From Scylla paramamosain (Eukaryota; Arthropoda; Malacostraca; Decapoda; Portunidae): a stretch of DNA of 64,000 nt. Of the stretch, positions 22,744-35,440 are shown piece by piece. The notes beneath the pieces were generated by a model, which saw nothing but the letters and a program-made list of their open reading frames with translations, was not told the DNA's origin and did no database searches. The stretch covers positions 12,772,251 through 12,836,250 of the forward strand of contig NC_087178.1 in NCBI RefSeq assembly GCF_035594125.1, read 5' to 3'. How positions within the stretch are numbered: the first letter of the stretch is position 1; the number at the start of each line of letters is the position of its first letter. Both the position numbers and the translations under genes were made by a program.

Positions 22744-23478
22744 TCAGTCCTCCTTCTCCTGAGTCCTTCTCCAAAATTGGTCAGAAAGAAATTGGGCATG
22801 TTTCCAACTTCGTCTGTAAGTCTCACTCATGCGTGGTTCCTTCCCAGTGTCCAATGTGATAGACTCGGTCCTCAATAGGTGTAGTGGGGTGAGTGGTTCC
22901 AGATCACTCAGATCATTGGGGTTCGGTGTAAGTGGTTTACCGCTCACGATTTCCTCCACATTACAGAATATAGTATGAAATCTATTGTCATCCAGAATTT
23001 GCGTTCCAATTACCTTTGAAAGAACACTTTTTACAGTACTTATTTTTCTCTCCCAGACTCCACCCATGTAAGGGGCCGCAAACAGATTACAAATCCACTC
23101 AATGTACCTCATCAAGAGTGTATGTTTCACACCCTCATCCTCGCGCCAGCTCTTGGAGAGCCTTTGTAGTTCTCTGTTTGCTCCCACCAGGTTAGTTCCT
23201 TGGTCAGACTTAATGCGTTTAGGTGAGCCTCTTCGAGCACAGAATCTCAAGAGAACAGTGATGAATATGTCCGCCGTCAGGGATGTCAGAACCTCTTAAT
23301 GGATGGCCCGGGTAGTCGGACATGTAAAAAATACATCCCCATCTCTCGACCCGCGCCTATCTTTGTTTGATCAGGAAGGGTCCAAAGCAGTCCACCACAC
23401 AATAGTTGAAGGCCGTCTCTCTTGCTGTAATCGGATCTTCTGGTAGGTCCGCTTGTCGCTGATGTGTGGCTCTCCAGT
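22744..23478 (-). pseudogene. BEL/Pao integrase catalytic core and C-terminus (left of the LINE insertion)
   Basis: Starting at QRQADLPEDPI and CVVDCFGPF (first Asp), it continues through SDQGTNLVGA (second Asp) and PYMGGVWERKI (Glu), then LEPLTPLHLLR and WKHAQFLSDQFWRR. Stops and a frameshift lie between 23250 and 23420. This is the second half of the integrase whose first half is at 31350-31817. Confidence 0.8.
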
Positions 23479-23907
23479 TGTAAAAGTAAAGTAAAAGTAA
23501 AGTAAACTTACTGCCATTATTTACGTTTACAAATATGTGAAGACATAAGAAACATATTGCTTGGCACAGTCTGTCGAGTCGTAACTCCTAAGACAGACAG
23601 ATTTTAAGATGGATTAAATAACAAATTGCGGGAAGGTAAACAAGCATAAGAAAACCTTGCTAATGCAATGTAATGTAGTATAATATGAATGAGTACAATA
23701 TCTCAATTAAAGTAAATGGGTAAACTTGACAAAATATAAGATGTAAGTCAGAATACAACAGGAGCTCAACCATCATGACAATTACAATGAAAACATTATC
23801 CTACCAAACTCATGAAATAATTATGGTGTATCTAGGTTTGTACATGTAACAGATTACTTTTTATTTCCTTTTAAATTTAATCAAATTACTTCCTCTAAGC
23901 AGGATTT

Positions 23908-26779
23908 TTATATCCTGAAAAATTCGGGACCCAAATTTATAACACTATTTTCAAATAGTTTAGTCCTGAATACAGGTAAGGATAAATTTACATTATTACT
24001 CCTAGTATTACAGGAATGCTCTCTAAATTTGAACATTGCATTAGGACCAAATGTTTTAAAAATCAATAACAAAGTGAAGTATTTATGTATTGATGACACT
24101 AAGAATTTTTCTAGATTGGTATATTTCATCTGTTGAATCAAATTTCTTTTTATGGAAAATACATCGGAGGAACTCATTTTGTGAAATAGCTAATTTATCT
24201 AAGAATGAATGCCAAGTACTCGCCCATAACGAAACACAATATGTAATATGTGGATTAAAAAGAGTATAGTATATACTCATCTTAGCTTCCTCAGTTAAAT
24301 TATGACGAATTCTATATAAGATATCAGTTATTTTTTTTAAAGCTTTAAGCAAATGTCATTAATATGCATTTTCTTGTTTAAATTTTCATCAACTTTAACA
24401 CCTAGAAACTTGGTAGCGTGGACTTGGGCTAATTTTTCACCATTTAACAATACAGTATGAAAAACATGCTTTATAGACCTATTTTGAAAGAATATGTAAT
24501 TTGTTTTGTTCACATTAAGTTTCAAGTTATTGATTTAATCCAAAAATCGATATTACTTAACTCACTAGCTACAGTTTCATGCAATATAGCAATATTCACA
24601 TCTTTCATTAATAAGGTAGTGTCATCAATAAGGTAGTAAATTCAATTTTAGAACTAGCATTAATTATATCATTTATGTATATTAGAAAAAGTATAGGGCC
24701 TAAAATAGATCCTTGTGGTACACCTTTACTTATTTGTTTAATTGCCGAATATTTTTTTTATTACAGTACACACTTTGTCTTTTATTATTCAAGTAGTTCT
24801 GAAATAGCCTGTGTGTGACTCCTCTGATTCCTATGTAATTTAATTTGTAAAGAAATATATTGTGATCAATAGTATCAAATGCTTTAGATAAGTCAATAAA
24901 GACGCCAATAACAAAATATTTCTCCTCCAAGCATTTATAAACATTGCTTACGAATTATAAAATAGCCATTTCAATTGAATGCTGACTCCTAAAACCGTGT
25001 TTTTGTTTAATTAAAAGGTTATTATCTTCAAGATATGACATTAACCGATAACATATTATCTTTTCATATATTTTACTAAATGCTGGGAGGATAGAAATTG
25101 GTCGGTAATTGTTTATATCCATTTTGTCACCTGATTTAAATACTGGCACTATCTTTGCTTGTTTTAACTGATCAGGAAAATACCCTGTGGTTAGAGAAAG
25201 ATTAATTGTGTGAGCCAAGGGAATACTTATTAAATCAGATGAGGCGTTTAGTAATGTTGGAGGTATATCATCATATCCTGGAGCATTAGTTTTAAAAAAA
25301 ATTATAGTACGTTTGACTTCATCCTTATCAGTGGGCAGCATGTACAATGAAAATTCTGGAGCATCTGTAAGATAATTACTGTAATTAAGATTTGCATTGT
25401 CAATATCTGTTATTTTTCAATAAATGTTCATTGAATGTACTCGGAATGTCCTTACAGGGAGGATTTAATTTAATAGTACTCGTATTGACAGAACTTGGTT
25501 TTCCTAGTAATGAGTTAGGTACTTTCCATTGCTTTTTGGGGTCATCCAGATTATTACTTAATTGCTGTTTGTAATATAGGTTTTTTGCTGCTCGTAATAT
25601 TGATGTTAAATTATTTCGGTATTTTTTATATTTTTCTCGATAGGTAAGGGGCCATTTCCTAGCAAGTCGTTCTAGTCTATTTTCTTTCTTTTATGCTAAC
25701 CTTTAGAGCTGGTGTGATATGGGGACTGATATCTTTCCTTAAATTAGGTTTTTCTTCTTTAATGGGAAAATGTTTCTCAAATAATTTAGGATAAGTGGTA
25801 TAAAAAATATCAAATGACCCTCTGGGACATGTTGAATTAATTACATCATTTCAGTTTTCTAAAGCAAGTTCGTTAGTAAATTCACGAAGAGTTAAGGAAG
25901 TTACAAATCTTTTTTTAATGGTTTTGGGCTTTTGTCTAATATCATCCATTCTAAATTGAGAAACTATAGGAAAATGGTCAGTTATATCCGTGTCAATTAT
26001 ATAATTACCGATATTTTTATCTAACTGAGTGGTCCAGATATGATAAATTATTAAAGATGCCGATGTATTAGTAACTAGTTGGCCTTGTAATGATAGGGAA
26101 CAATGAAAAAGAGAACATTAAGTTTATAAATTCATTAACATTGTCATTTCGGTTCAATAGATTAGTACTGAAATCTCCGAAAATATTTATAGCTGAGTAT
26201 TTCTCTGCAAAAACTGTAGAAAGAATATTACTCATTGCATCATAAAAATTTTTAAAGTTACCATTTGGCGGTCTATATACACACATATATAAGCATTTTC
26301 TGGGCAAATTCATTACTTCAATACACAAAGTTTCTATGTAGTCATGAGATATAGTATATTTTTGTATCAATGTTGCCTCCAACTCAGAATGAACATAAAT
26401 AGCTACCCCACCCCCATGCACATTTCGCGTATTGACGAATATATGATACCCAGGCATATTATACAGTGACGAAAGACTAGGATTTAATCGAATTTCAGTA
26501 AAGCCAATAATGCTAAGTTTAACAGCACTATTATGTATAACATTATCCATAGAATATTGAAGATTTTTAGGGATAGACCTAATATTTAGATTAAGAACTG
26601 ATAAAGTGTTAGCACTTGGTGAGGAAATATTACTTAAATATACATAATCAGTTTTAGGGATATCTAAATTGATAGAATTATATTCATTTATATCATTATT
26701 GTATTTATCATCTTCAGTAAGTAATGGATCAAATACTAAATTTATGAATTCATAATGTAAATCTACATTATTAGAGAGT
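23908..26779 (-). pseudogene. LINE-A ORF2 remnant (endonuclease plus reverse transcriptase)
   Basis: An AP-type endonuclease block (FTEIRLNPSLSSLYNMPGY, GGGVAIYVHS, FGDFSTNLLN) is followed after many stops by reverse transcriptase blocks: IVPVFKSGDKMDINNYRPIS, FIDLSKAFDTIDH (first Asp) and LNVNKTNYIFFQNRS. The usual FADDT-type catalytic block is not readable in one frame. The 5' start lies beyond the Jockey insertion at 30084-30200. Confidence 0.75.
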
Positions 26780-29700
26780 TGTTGTTTTTTTTAATGTAGG
26801 AAGGACACTGGCCAAGCGCAACAAAAATCTAATAAAAAAATGCCCACTGAAATGCCAGTCCCATAAAAGGGTCAAAGCAGTGGTCAAAAATTGGTGGATA
26901 AGTGTCTTGAAACCTCCCTCTTGAAGGAATTCAAGTCATAGGAAGGTGGAAATACAGAAGTAGGCAGGGAATTCCAGAGTTTACCAGAGAAAGGGATGAA
27001 TGAAAATACTGGTTAACTCTTGCGTTAGAGAGGTGGACAGAATAGGGGTGAGAGAAAGAAGAAAGTCTTGTGCAGCGAGGCCGCGGAAGGAGGGGAGGCA
27101 TGCAGTTAGCAAGATCAGAAGAGCAGTTAGCATGAAAATAGCGGTAGAAGACAGCTAGATATGCAACATTGCGGCGGTGAGAGAGAGGCTGAAGAGGAGA
27201 GGAGTTGATGAGACGAAAAGCTTTTGATTCCACCCTGTCTAGAAGAGCAGTACGAGTGGAACCCCCCCAGACATGTGAAGCATACTCCATACATGGACGG
27301 ATAAGGCCCTTGTACAGAGTTAGCAGCTGGGGGGGTGAGAAAAAACTGGCGGAGACGTCTCAGAACACCTAAATTCATAGAAGCTGTTTTAGCTAGAGAT
27401 GAGATGTGAAGTTTCCAGTTCAGATTATAAGTAAAGGACAGACCGAGGATGTTCAGTGTAGAAGAGGGGGACAGTTGAGTGCCATTCAAGAAGAGGGGAT
27501 AGTTGAATGGAAGGTTGTGTCGGGTTGATAGATGGAGGAATTGAGTTTTTGAGGCATTGGGCAATACCAAGTTTGCTCTGCCCCAATCAGAAATTTTAGA
27601 AAGATCAGAAGTCAGGCGTTCTGTGGCTTCCCTGCGTGATATGTTTACCTCCTGAAGGGTTGGACGTCTATGAAAAGACGTGGAAAAGTGCAGGGTGGTA
27701 TCATCAGCGTAGGAGTGGATAGAACAAGAAGTTTGGCTTAGAAGTTCATTAATGAATAATAAGAAGAGAGTGGATGACAGGAAAGAACCCTGAGAAACAC
27801 CACTGTTAATAGATTTAGGAGAAGAACAGTGACCGTCTACCACAGCAGCAATAGAACGGTCAGAAAGGAAACTTGAGATGAAGTTACAGAGAGAAAGATA
27901 GAAACCGTAGGAGGGTAGTTTGGAAATCAAAGCTTTGTGCCAGACTCTATCAAAAGCTTTTGATATATCCAAGGCAACAGCAAAAGTTTCACCAAAATCT
28001 CTAAAAGAGGATGACCAAGACTCAGTAAGGAAAGCCAGAAGATCACCAGTAGAGCGGCCTTGACGGAACCCATACTGGCGATCAGATAGAAGGTTGTGAA
28101 GTGATAGATGTTTAAGAATCTTCCTGTTGAGGATAGATTCAAAAACTTTAGATAGGCAGGAAATTAAAGCAATAGGACGGTAGTTTGAGGGATTACAACG
28201 GTAACCCTTTTTAGGAACAGGTTGAATGTAGGCAAACTTCCAGCAAGAAGGAAAGGTAGATGTTGACAGACAGAGCTGAAAGAGTTTCACTAGGCAAGGT
28301 GCAAGCACGGAGGCACAGTTTCGGAGAACAATAGGAGGGACCCCATCAGGTCCATAAGCCTTCCGAGGGTTTAGGCCAGCGAGGGCATGGAAAACATCAT
28401 TGCGAAGAATTTTAATAGGTGGCATGAAGTAGTCAGAGGGTGGAGGAGAGGGAGGAACAAGCCCAGAATCGTCCAAGGTAGAGTTTTTAGCAAAGGTTTG
28501 AGCAAAGAGTTCAGCTTTAGAAATAGATGTGATAGCAGTGGTGCCATCTGGTTGAAGTAGAGGAGGGAAAGAAGAAGAAGCAAAGTTATTGGAGATATTT
28601 TTGGCTAGATGCCAGAAATCACGAGGGGAGTTAGATCTTGAAAGGTTTTGACATTTTCTGTTAATGAAGGAGTTTTTGGCTAGTTGGAGAACAGTCTTGG
28701 CATGGTTCCGGGCAGAAATATAAAGTGCATGAGATTCTGGTGATGGAAGGCTTAAGTACCTTTTGTGGGCCACCTCTCTATCATGTATAGCACGAGAACA
28801 AGCTGTGTTAAACCAAGGTTTAGAAGGTTTAGGACGAGAAAAAGAGTGAGGAATATATGCCTCCATGCCAGACACTATCACCTCTGTTATGCGCTCAGCA
28901 CACAAAGACGGGTCTCTGACACGGAAGCAGTAGTCATTCCAAGGAAAATCAGCAAAATACCTCCTCAGGTCCCCCCAACTAGCAGAGGCAAAACGCCAGA
29001 GGCACCTTCGCTTAGGGGGATCCTGAGGAGGGATTGGAGTGATAGGACAAGATAAAGATATGAGATTGTGATCGGAGGAGCCCAACGGAGAAGAAAGGAT
29101 GACAGCATAAGCAGAAGGATTAGAGGTCAGGAAAAGGTCAAGAATGTTGGGCGTATCTCCAAGACGGTCAGGAATACGAGTAGGGTGTTGCACCAATTGC
29201 TCTAGGTCATGGAGGATAGCAAAGTTGTAGGCTAGTTCACCAGGATGGTCAGTGAAGGGAGAGGAAAGCCAAAGCTGGTGGTGAACATTGAAGTCTCCAA
29301 GAATGGAGATCTCTGCAAAAGAGAAGAGGGTCAGAATGTGCTCCACTTTGGAAGTTAAGTAGTCAAAGAACTTCTTATAGTCAGAGGAGTTAGGAGAAAG
29401 GTATACAGCACAGATAAATTTCGTATGAGAGTGACTCTGTAGTCGTAGCCAGATGGTGGAAAACTCGGAAGATTCAAGAGCGTGGGCACGAGAAAAGGTT
29501 AAGTCATTGCGCACATAAACGCAGCATCCAGCTTTGGATCGAAAATGAGGATAGAGAAAGTAGGAGGGAACAGAAAAGGGGCTATTGTCAGTTGCCTCAG
29601 ACACCTGAGTTTCAGTGAGGAAAAGAAGATGAGGTTTAGAAGAGGAGAGGTGGTGTTCTACAGAATGAAAATTAGATCTTAGACCGCGAATGTTGCAGAA

Positions 29701-30080
29701 GTTAATGAAGAAAAAGTTGAGGGGGGTGTCAAGACACTTAGGGTCGTCGACAGAAAGGCAGTCCGACCTGGGGACATTTATGGTCCCCTCCCCAGATGGG
29801 GACTCCGATGCTGGTGTAGGAGTCGCCATGATGATTTTAAAATTTTTGAGTGAAGGGTGTGTGTGTTATTAGGTGCTTGTAGTTTTGTGTGGAGGAAGAG
29901 AGTTGTCTTTAGAGGGCAGGCTGTGACTGCCCCCTTGTGTTGTGAGGCACAAAGGGAAACGTTCAGTGAGGTCACAGCTGGGTTTAATGATAAGTTCACA
30001 GCACCCCCTGAACAGTGCTTTAGACCTCACTGGGAGTAATTATCGTTTCGGCAGGTGTCTAAACGATAATTACTCCCAGT
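26780..30080 (-). mobile_element. Jockey-type non-LTR retrotransposon, copy 1 (nearly complete)
   Basis: The element has a 5' UTR, one large frame with endonuclease and reverse transcriptase, a 3' UTR with TGGGACTGGCATTTCAGTGG and a short A tail (26783-26793 on the + strand reads T-rich). GAGT occurs at both edges (26776-26779 and 30081-30084); removing the element at this 4 bp duplication rejoins LINE-A ORF2 in frame. The 5' end carries a fold-back inverted repeat. Confidence 0.85.
26931..29829 (-). pseudogene. Jockey copy 1 pol: endonuclease-reverse transcriptase, one frameshift
   Basis: 900 codons are open from the ATG at 29829. The AP endonuclease occupies about 37-260, with LTETQ (71-75, Glu), GDFNVHH (178-184) and SSDHNL (251-256, catalytic His). 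The reverse transcriptase follows with PVPKKG (538-542), [10 protein letters not shown] (621-630) and [11 protein letters not shown] (YADD 707-710). The family C-terminus ([10 protein letters not shown], then PRPRCTR) lies in another frame at 26931-27290. The shift coincides with a G-run on the + strand near 27325-27331, so it may be real or a homopolymer error. This protein would nick the target and copy its own RNA. Confidence 0.85.
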
Positions 30081-30083
30081 GAG
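30026..30083. repeat. Perfect 23 bp inverted repeat at the Jockey 5' end
   Basis: The left arm 30026-30048 and right arm 30061-30083 are exact reverse complements with a 12 bp loop (CGGCAGGTGTCT). The left arm is also present in Jockey copy 2 at 44627-44649, where no right arm follows. Confidence 0.9.
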
Positions 30084-30205
30084 TACAATATTATACCTCA
30101 ACATCTCATCATTTAGTGTAGCAAAAGGAAATTCACTCTACAGACTTTGGTGAGAGATCATTATAATCAGTAATTATACATAGACAATCAACTTATAAGA
30201 AGGAA

Positions 30206-31251
30206 CCAGGTTATTTACTTCCTGCGATTTCTGGTACGTTATGTCTGCTGCTGTCGCTGTGTCGGGGCTGCACCTGGAGACCCGTCACCACCACCAGTAT
30301 CCGAGGGTGTGGGGCGGCCATGGCAGGACCTACTACCATCACCGACACCAGAGGATGCAGTGGGAGCAGAACAGGGACCACCAGTACTCCCACATTCAGC
30401 ACCAACCGATGATTCACCGCCATTTGCTTCATTCATCTGGACCACTGCTTCCGAGACGTGTCCCAAAGCGCCACGAGTCGAGGCATAATTATTTCCACTT
30501 GCATCAGTCGCCTGGTCCATTGCTCCCGTGACATCACCCACTGCTTCACGGGTCGAGACTCCTTCACTGCGAGAGCTTCTTCCCTGGAGTTGATAATTAA
30601 TATTCTTATCTTTTATAATTAGCCTGGTGTGTTTGAAGAAAGCAATCTTGCCTTCTTCTCTGGCCTTATTCATGAGAGGTATCTGACTCTTTCTAATTTC
30701 TTGGGATGCAGGGCAAAGGTCTTCATCTATATATATATATGCCTAGCATTTCGCATCACTGCTTCTCGATCGCTGAACTTCTCGAATCTCCCGACAACAA
30801 CACGAGAACGAGAAAGCAACACAGGTCCGGTTCTGTGAGCGCGTTCTAGTTTGACAGCAGGCAACTGAAGCTTTTCTTCAATGAGCTTCGACACTGCTAT
30901 GGCTGTTTCTTCCCATGTTTTACCAGGTTTTTCTTCAATCCCACTTATGCGTAAATCATTTCGTCTGTTATAATCTTCTTGGTAATTCTGTCTTTGTTCA
31001 AGGTCCTTAATCTGTGACTTCAAAACTTCATTAGTGGCTTTACTTTCACTTGCGAATTTCCTGAGCTCTTTTACTTCACTTTGTAGATCCTTGACTTCGG
31101 CCTGAGAAAACTCCAGGCTTCGAGTTAGGTCCTGGATGGTTACCTCTGCTTCCTGTATTCTTGACTTGAACTGGTCAACTACAAAATCCATGGCAGTATG
31201 GAAAGTCTTTTCTTGAGAATCAAGCAAGACTTTAATAACGTCGGTATCCAT
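30206..31251 (-). pseudogene. LINE-A ORF1 protein remnant
   Basis: From the ATG at 31251, about 80 residues of coiled coil (heptads around LTRSLEFSQAEVKDLQSEV) lead to RRNDLRISGIEEKPG and LERAHRTGPVLLSRSR, the conserved nucleic-acid-binding core of L1-type ORF1 proteins (transposase_22 family). The frame then shifts inside a short (TA)n at about 30727-30740 and continues through ARHIYI to MNKAREEGKIAFFKHTRL. The C-terminus is Gly/Ser-rich and ends in a polyglutamine run. The expected role is RNA chaperoning in the element's particle. Confidence 0.75.
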
Positions 31252-31349
31252 TGCGAAGACCAGCTAAGTTTCAGCACGAACAACAGAGTTCCAACACGGA
31301 AACCGAGCACAGCCAGGCACATACGCTTGCCACCACAGAAAGTGTGTGC

Positions 31350-31817
31350 ATTGTTCCGACGGCAGGTTATACAGTTTCGTATTATACGATCTAGCAAGCT
31401 GCGACACCGTGGGATCCAATATAATTCCTACAGTAACGCCAGGGTATGCTCACGTCCAGAATGTCCAGCCTTCAGAGTATGCACTTCTTCAGTAACGAGT
31501 CTTGTGACATGATTATTTCTGGGCAACAGTATGGGATTCCCTTGTAAAGATTGTGTATTATCGTGCCTCAACCGCCCTCCAACTCTGATCAGACCGTCAT
31601 CACCTAAGTACAGGTATAGGTGGCTGAGGTTACCTTTCACTACCATACCTCGGTGCTGTAAAGTAAGTCTTTCTGATGCAAAGCTCTCTGCTTGCAATAT
31701 AGCGGTTATTGCATCCTCCATTTCTCTAGGCTTAATGCCCCTGTCTTCATTTTTCCCATATGTCCACTTCCTCTGACACCAAAGTAGGAATCTCCTTATC
31801 CAGACAACTCCTACCAA
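31350..31817 (-). pseudogene. BEL/Pao integrase N-terminal part (right of the LINE insertion)
   Basis: It contains GLIRVGGRLRHDN, HVTRLVTEEVH, AGHSGREHTLALL and, after a frameshift, IIRNCITCRRNNA, which supplies the HHCC zinc-binding domain. The integrase then stops because a LINE is inserted; its catalytic core resumes at about 23478. Confidence 0.75.
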
Positions 31818-32081
31818 GAGGCGTTGCTATGATGAATATCGTGTGATCAGGATCTTGATGCTGTCCTCTTCCTTATTGTTCCACAAGGTTAACACAGTAC
31901 ACCCCTTTCTCACTCCTGGATCACTGTCACTAAGATCCGAGATTTGTTGTGAGTATGTAGGCCAGTCCCTTTCATTCAGGGCTAAAAAAAGGGGGTCCCC
32001 ATCAACTCACTCTGCTGAATCTGTCTCCTTCTGCTCCCGGAGAGGCATCGTCAGCAGGATTTGATTCTGTGCTGACATTGT

Positions 32082-32380
32082 TCAGGTTTGTACACGTCGT
32101 GTATCGTTCCCACACGATTGGCTACAAAGGCAAGGAAACATCTCTTGGTATTCCTTATGTATCACCACTGTGCTGTGTCCGTCCAGAACACTGACTGGGA
32201 AACGGGAAACGGGTAGTTCTATGTCCTTTCTCAATTGTTTGTCTGCCTTTGCTGCCAGAACTGCAGCACACAACTCGAGACGAGGAATGGTGAGCTTCTT
32301 TATCGGAGTTAGCTCGGTCTTACCACATACAAAGGCCACATGATATGATCCATCCTTACGAGTTGTCCTTAACTAGAACA
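32082..32380 (-). pseudogene. BEL/Pao RNase H-region remnant
   Basis: LTPIKKLTIPRLELCAAVLA is a hallmark of the BEL RNase H segment. It is followed by SVLDGHSTVVIHK, aligned with the usual metal-binding Asp region. The remnant breaks off in the poorly conserved stretch before the integrase. Confidence 0.7.
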
Positions 32381-33641
32381 CAGATCCATATACCTGCTGG
32401 GAAGCATCGCTAAAATGGTGCAGTTGCATGTCTCTCAGTTGGTCTGCGTTGTCAAGCAAATATCACCGCGGTATTCTCACCCCTGATAAGTCCCTTCTTC
32501 CACCGTAGGCAGGCTGACTCATTCGAACCTGTCAGTGGTTCATTCCATGCAGTGCTTCTTAGACATTCTTCTTGGAAGATAAGTTTTCTAAATATAACCA
32601 CTGGAGCAAGGAGACCTAAAATATAAAGCTGTCCATGCTTAAGATGCCCCGCTTAGTCTCAGGCTTCTCTGTGGGCTGTACCATTACCCCAATTTCATCA
32701 CTTTGGAGGTCCCAGAGAAGTCCCAGTGCACGTTCGGTACGTGTCTTCTTCTCTGCAAGGATTATTTGTTTTAGCATTGCTACTCTGTCCACCTCTGGGA
32801 TAGTCTTAAGTGCTCCTTTGTTATACGAAATCCACTTTGTAAGTAAGATTCTCAACCGATGAGTGATAATCAAAGTTCTTGCCAAGGAATCCATTTAGAG
32901 AAGTAAATCGTCACAAAAGTTTTGTTAATTTCTGGTGATATCTTCTGGCATCTCCTTTCCATGTTCAGAGAATGTCCACTTTAGGGCGAATCCAGCACAG
33001 GATGGTCTCCAAACACCCCAAAGAGGTGAACTGTCATTCGATAGATTTCAGGGTCACCACCATAGGAACCATAGTGCATCCCTGTCCTAGAGAGACAGCT
33101 TTATCTGGTGGAACATAGCCTCGATGTCAGCCATGATAGCGATTCTCCCTTGATGAAACCTGATGAGGACTCCTATCAGTTTGTTGTTCATGTTCGATCC
33201 CTGCATAACCTGGCTGTTCAGTGATATTGATTTATACTCAGCAGCACAATCAAAGATTATCCTCTGCTTTTCTGGTTTCTTGGGATTTAACACTGGATCA
33301 TGAGGTAGATACCAAGTCCTTCCGATTATACCATCATCCTTTACTCGTTCAGCAGACCCTGAACTGATCATACGTTGCATCTCCTTATGAGGCGACTCCT
33401 TAAACTCAGAAGGCGATGTTCAGCAAGCGTCTTATTGCTTGGTAATTCATGGTCGTCTTGATGGAATGGGTAGATATCCATCTACCTGTACAATCGATTG
33501 TGACCACAAAGTCATCTCCTTCCTGACTTCTACTGACATTTTCTCTTCGTCATCGTAGGTTGAGTCCTGTTCCCACAACCGTCCTACTTGTTTCTCTAAA
33601 CCGGCCGAGTCTCGTGTAGTCAATGTAGCCAAGTAACCCAT
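32380..33641 (-). pseudogene. BEL/Pao reverse transcriptase remnant
   Basis: The clearest block is 33087-33380: WYLPHDPVLNPKKPEKQR, then IIFDCAAEYKS, NNKLIGVLIRF and MADIEAMFHQI, whose MADIEAMF holds the first catalytic Asp. Further frames to about 32600 carry the later reverse transcriptase and connection region. Several stops and frameshifts are present. Confidence 0.75.
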
Positions 33642-33689
33642 CTTGTTCTGGTTCGGTATTTAACACAGGGCCATTAATTAATTAATTGT

Positions 33690-34179
33690 CTAACCTAAGG
33701 GAATCCATACTGCAAAGGGTTCGCTGTCACCACCTTTTCTTATTGCTAAAAGCACAAAGGCATTAGGTGTGTCTAGTCCTATTATAACATCCACCATTTG
33801 CAGGAGTTGTTCTAGTACTGTTATTCTTTGGAGATGTGTTACTTGACTGATGCTCCTGGAGGGTGCAGCCGAAGATCTCAGTGATTCTGGTAGCGCTTCA
33901 ATCACGAGCACACTGGGAATAATGATAGATCGGACACCCTTTATACCCCACACTCGTTATCTTGAGCCAAATCTCTTCTGTGTCGAGTTCATTCCCTTTC
34001 TCAGAGATTGTACTGAGGGAAAGCTTAACCCTCTTCCCTATCTCTTGTAGCTGTCTAGCGATCTTACGTGTACAGAACGTACGGTCACTACCCATACCTA
34101 AGAGAGCTCCTGTTATGATGGAGGATTGGTTCTTGCTGTGTTTACCTTCTACTCTAACCTTCAGAATGGGTAGTGCCAC
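33690..34179 (-). pseudogene. BEL/Pao protease region, aspartic motif degraded
   Basis: A stretch of the retropepsin type (ITGALLGMGSDRTFC) is followed after a frameshift by VDVIIGLDTPNAF, the C-terminal part typical of BEL proteases. The position expected to hold the catalytic Asp reads Gly, so the product would be inactive. Confidence 0.65.
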
Positions 34180-34490
34180 TATCTTCTCACTCTCAGTCCT
34201 TTGTCAGCGATAATTCATTTTCTTATTCCGACATGGTTGTTATTCACTGTTCCTCCGGTTCTGTCCTCGTCAACCCATTTATAAGGATTTCTTGTGCTAA
34301 GGAAAGGTCCTTGCTTCTCTACTTCCCTGTTGACGTTTGTGTCAAGTTGAAGCTCAGTTTTTTTATATCTCAGGGATACAGTTTGTCATCAGTGTCAGTT
34401 AACGCGTCAGTTAATGATTGATCTCGCCTCTGACGTTTGGGGGCAGGATATATGTTTTCGAGCATATCAGGTGGGCCAGCTCTCTTCACG

Positions 34491-35440
34491 TTACTGAAGA
34501 AGGATACTTATTCTTCTCCAAAAAGTTCGTTCTTGTTCCACTGCTACATTGGTGTGTGTAACCTGTCTTCCACCCATGATGCCGGAATCAGAGTGTAAGA
34601 GCCACGAGTGGTTTCCATGGCACCCATTCACTCCACATCTCTTTGCTGTATGACCCTCATGAGCCCCGTGATTCGAGCTCAAACATGAGAAGCAGAGTCA
34701 CTTTCCCTTGACAAATGAGAGACGTTGTTCATTGCCCATAGTGAGGAACTGTTGACACTATGAGAAAGTGTGATCCTTGAAGATATGCTGGGCGCGATCT
34801 GTCTTGCTCACTCGGGGCAAGTGAGCTTGTTGTGAGACCCAGGGTTCTCTTTCTTTGTTGGCTTTGAGATGGATGTAATATTCCCGAGCTTCGTTCTCAA
34901 TCCTTTGGTACTAGCACTGGGTCATGTTCATTGATGGTTTCTGCGCTAGTTGTCGCGTTGCGAACAAATTGTATCATCCAATGTATCCTAGGCCTTTCCT
35001 TGTGTGTTCTTTTGTAAGTCATTCGTCGTATGATATAAACTTCTCTTACCCTTCTTAACAACCGATTGGCCAGCAGGTACATCGCGTAGTGTAAATCAAT
35101 CTCCTTTACCTGATTCAGAATGGTCAAATTATGAAAACATTCCTCCATTTCATCAGTGAATTTCCTTAAGCCCTTTACATCACCTGCTTTCAGAGGAGGT
35201 CCCTGCAAGATTCCTTGTATTATTTGATCAACAAAGATGTCTTTATCACCATATCGCTCTACAGGCGGTTCGAGAGCACGTTCATACCCAGTGTTAGGAT
35301 CTTCGATCTTCATACTTGCCCGGACCTTACCTCTAATCTGTCCGGTGTAAGCAGAAACTAGCAGGCATACCCATGACCTCGACGTGCTGTTGAAAAGCTT
35401 GCTGAAACTCCCAGAATTCAAAACAAGTTCCTTCATTAAG
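34491..35440 (-). pseudogene. BEL/Pao gag remnant with zinc knuckle
   Basis: The upstream open stretch (34897-35436) has the RYGD...QGPPLKAGD...LRKFTDEMEECF pattern of BEL gag proteins. A CCHC-type knuckle with HTAKRC and NHSWLLH lies at about 34600-34690. The frame is broken between them. In an intact element it would form the particle and bind RNA. Confidence 0.7.

Larger units (their letters stand above)
23478..31350 (-). mobile_element. AT-rich non-LTR retrotransposon (LINE-A) inserted in the BEL integrase
   Basis: Minus-strand order is an ORF1 with coiled coil and L1-ORF1-like motifs, then an ORF2 with endonuclease and reverse transcriptase, then a 3' tail of (TTTAC)-type repeats at 23478-23512. 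It is much more AT-rich than its neighbours. It is itself interrupted by a Jockey element (26780-30080). Ends are accurate to about 40 bp. The clade was not assigned with confidence; the motifs suggest the CR1/Jockey group. Confidence 0.75.
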
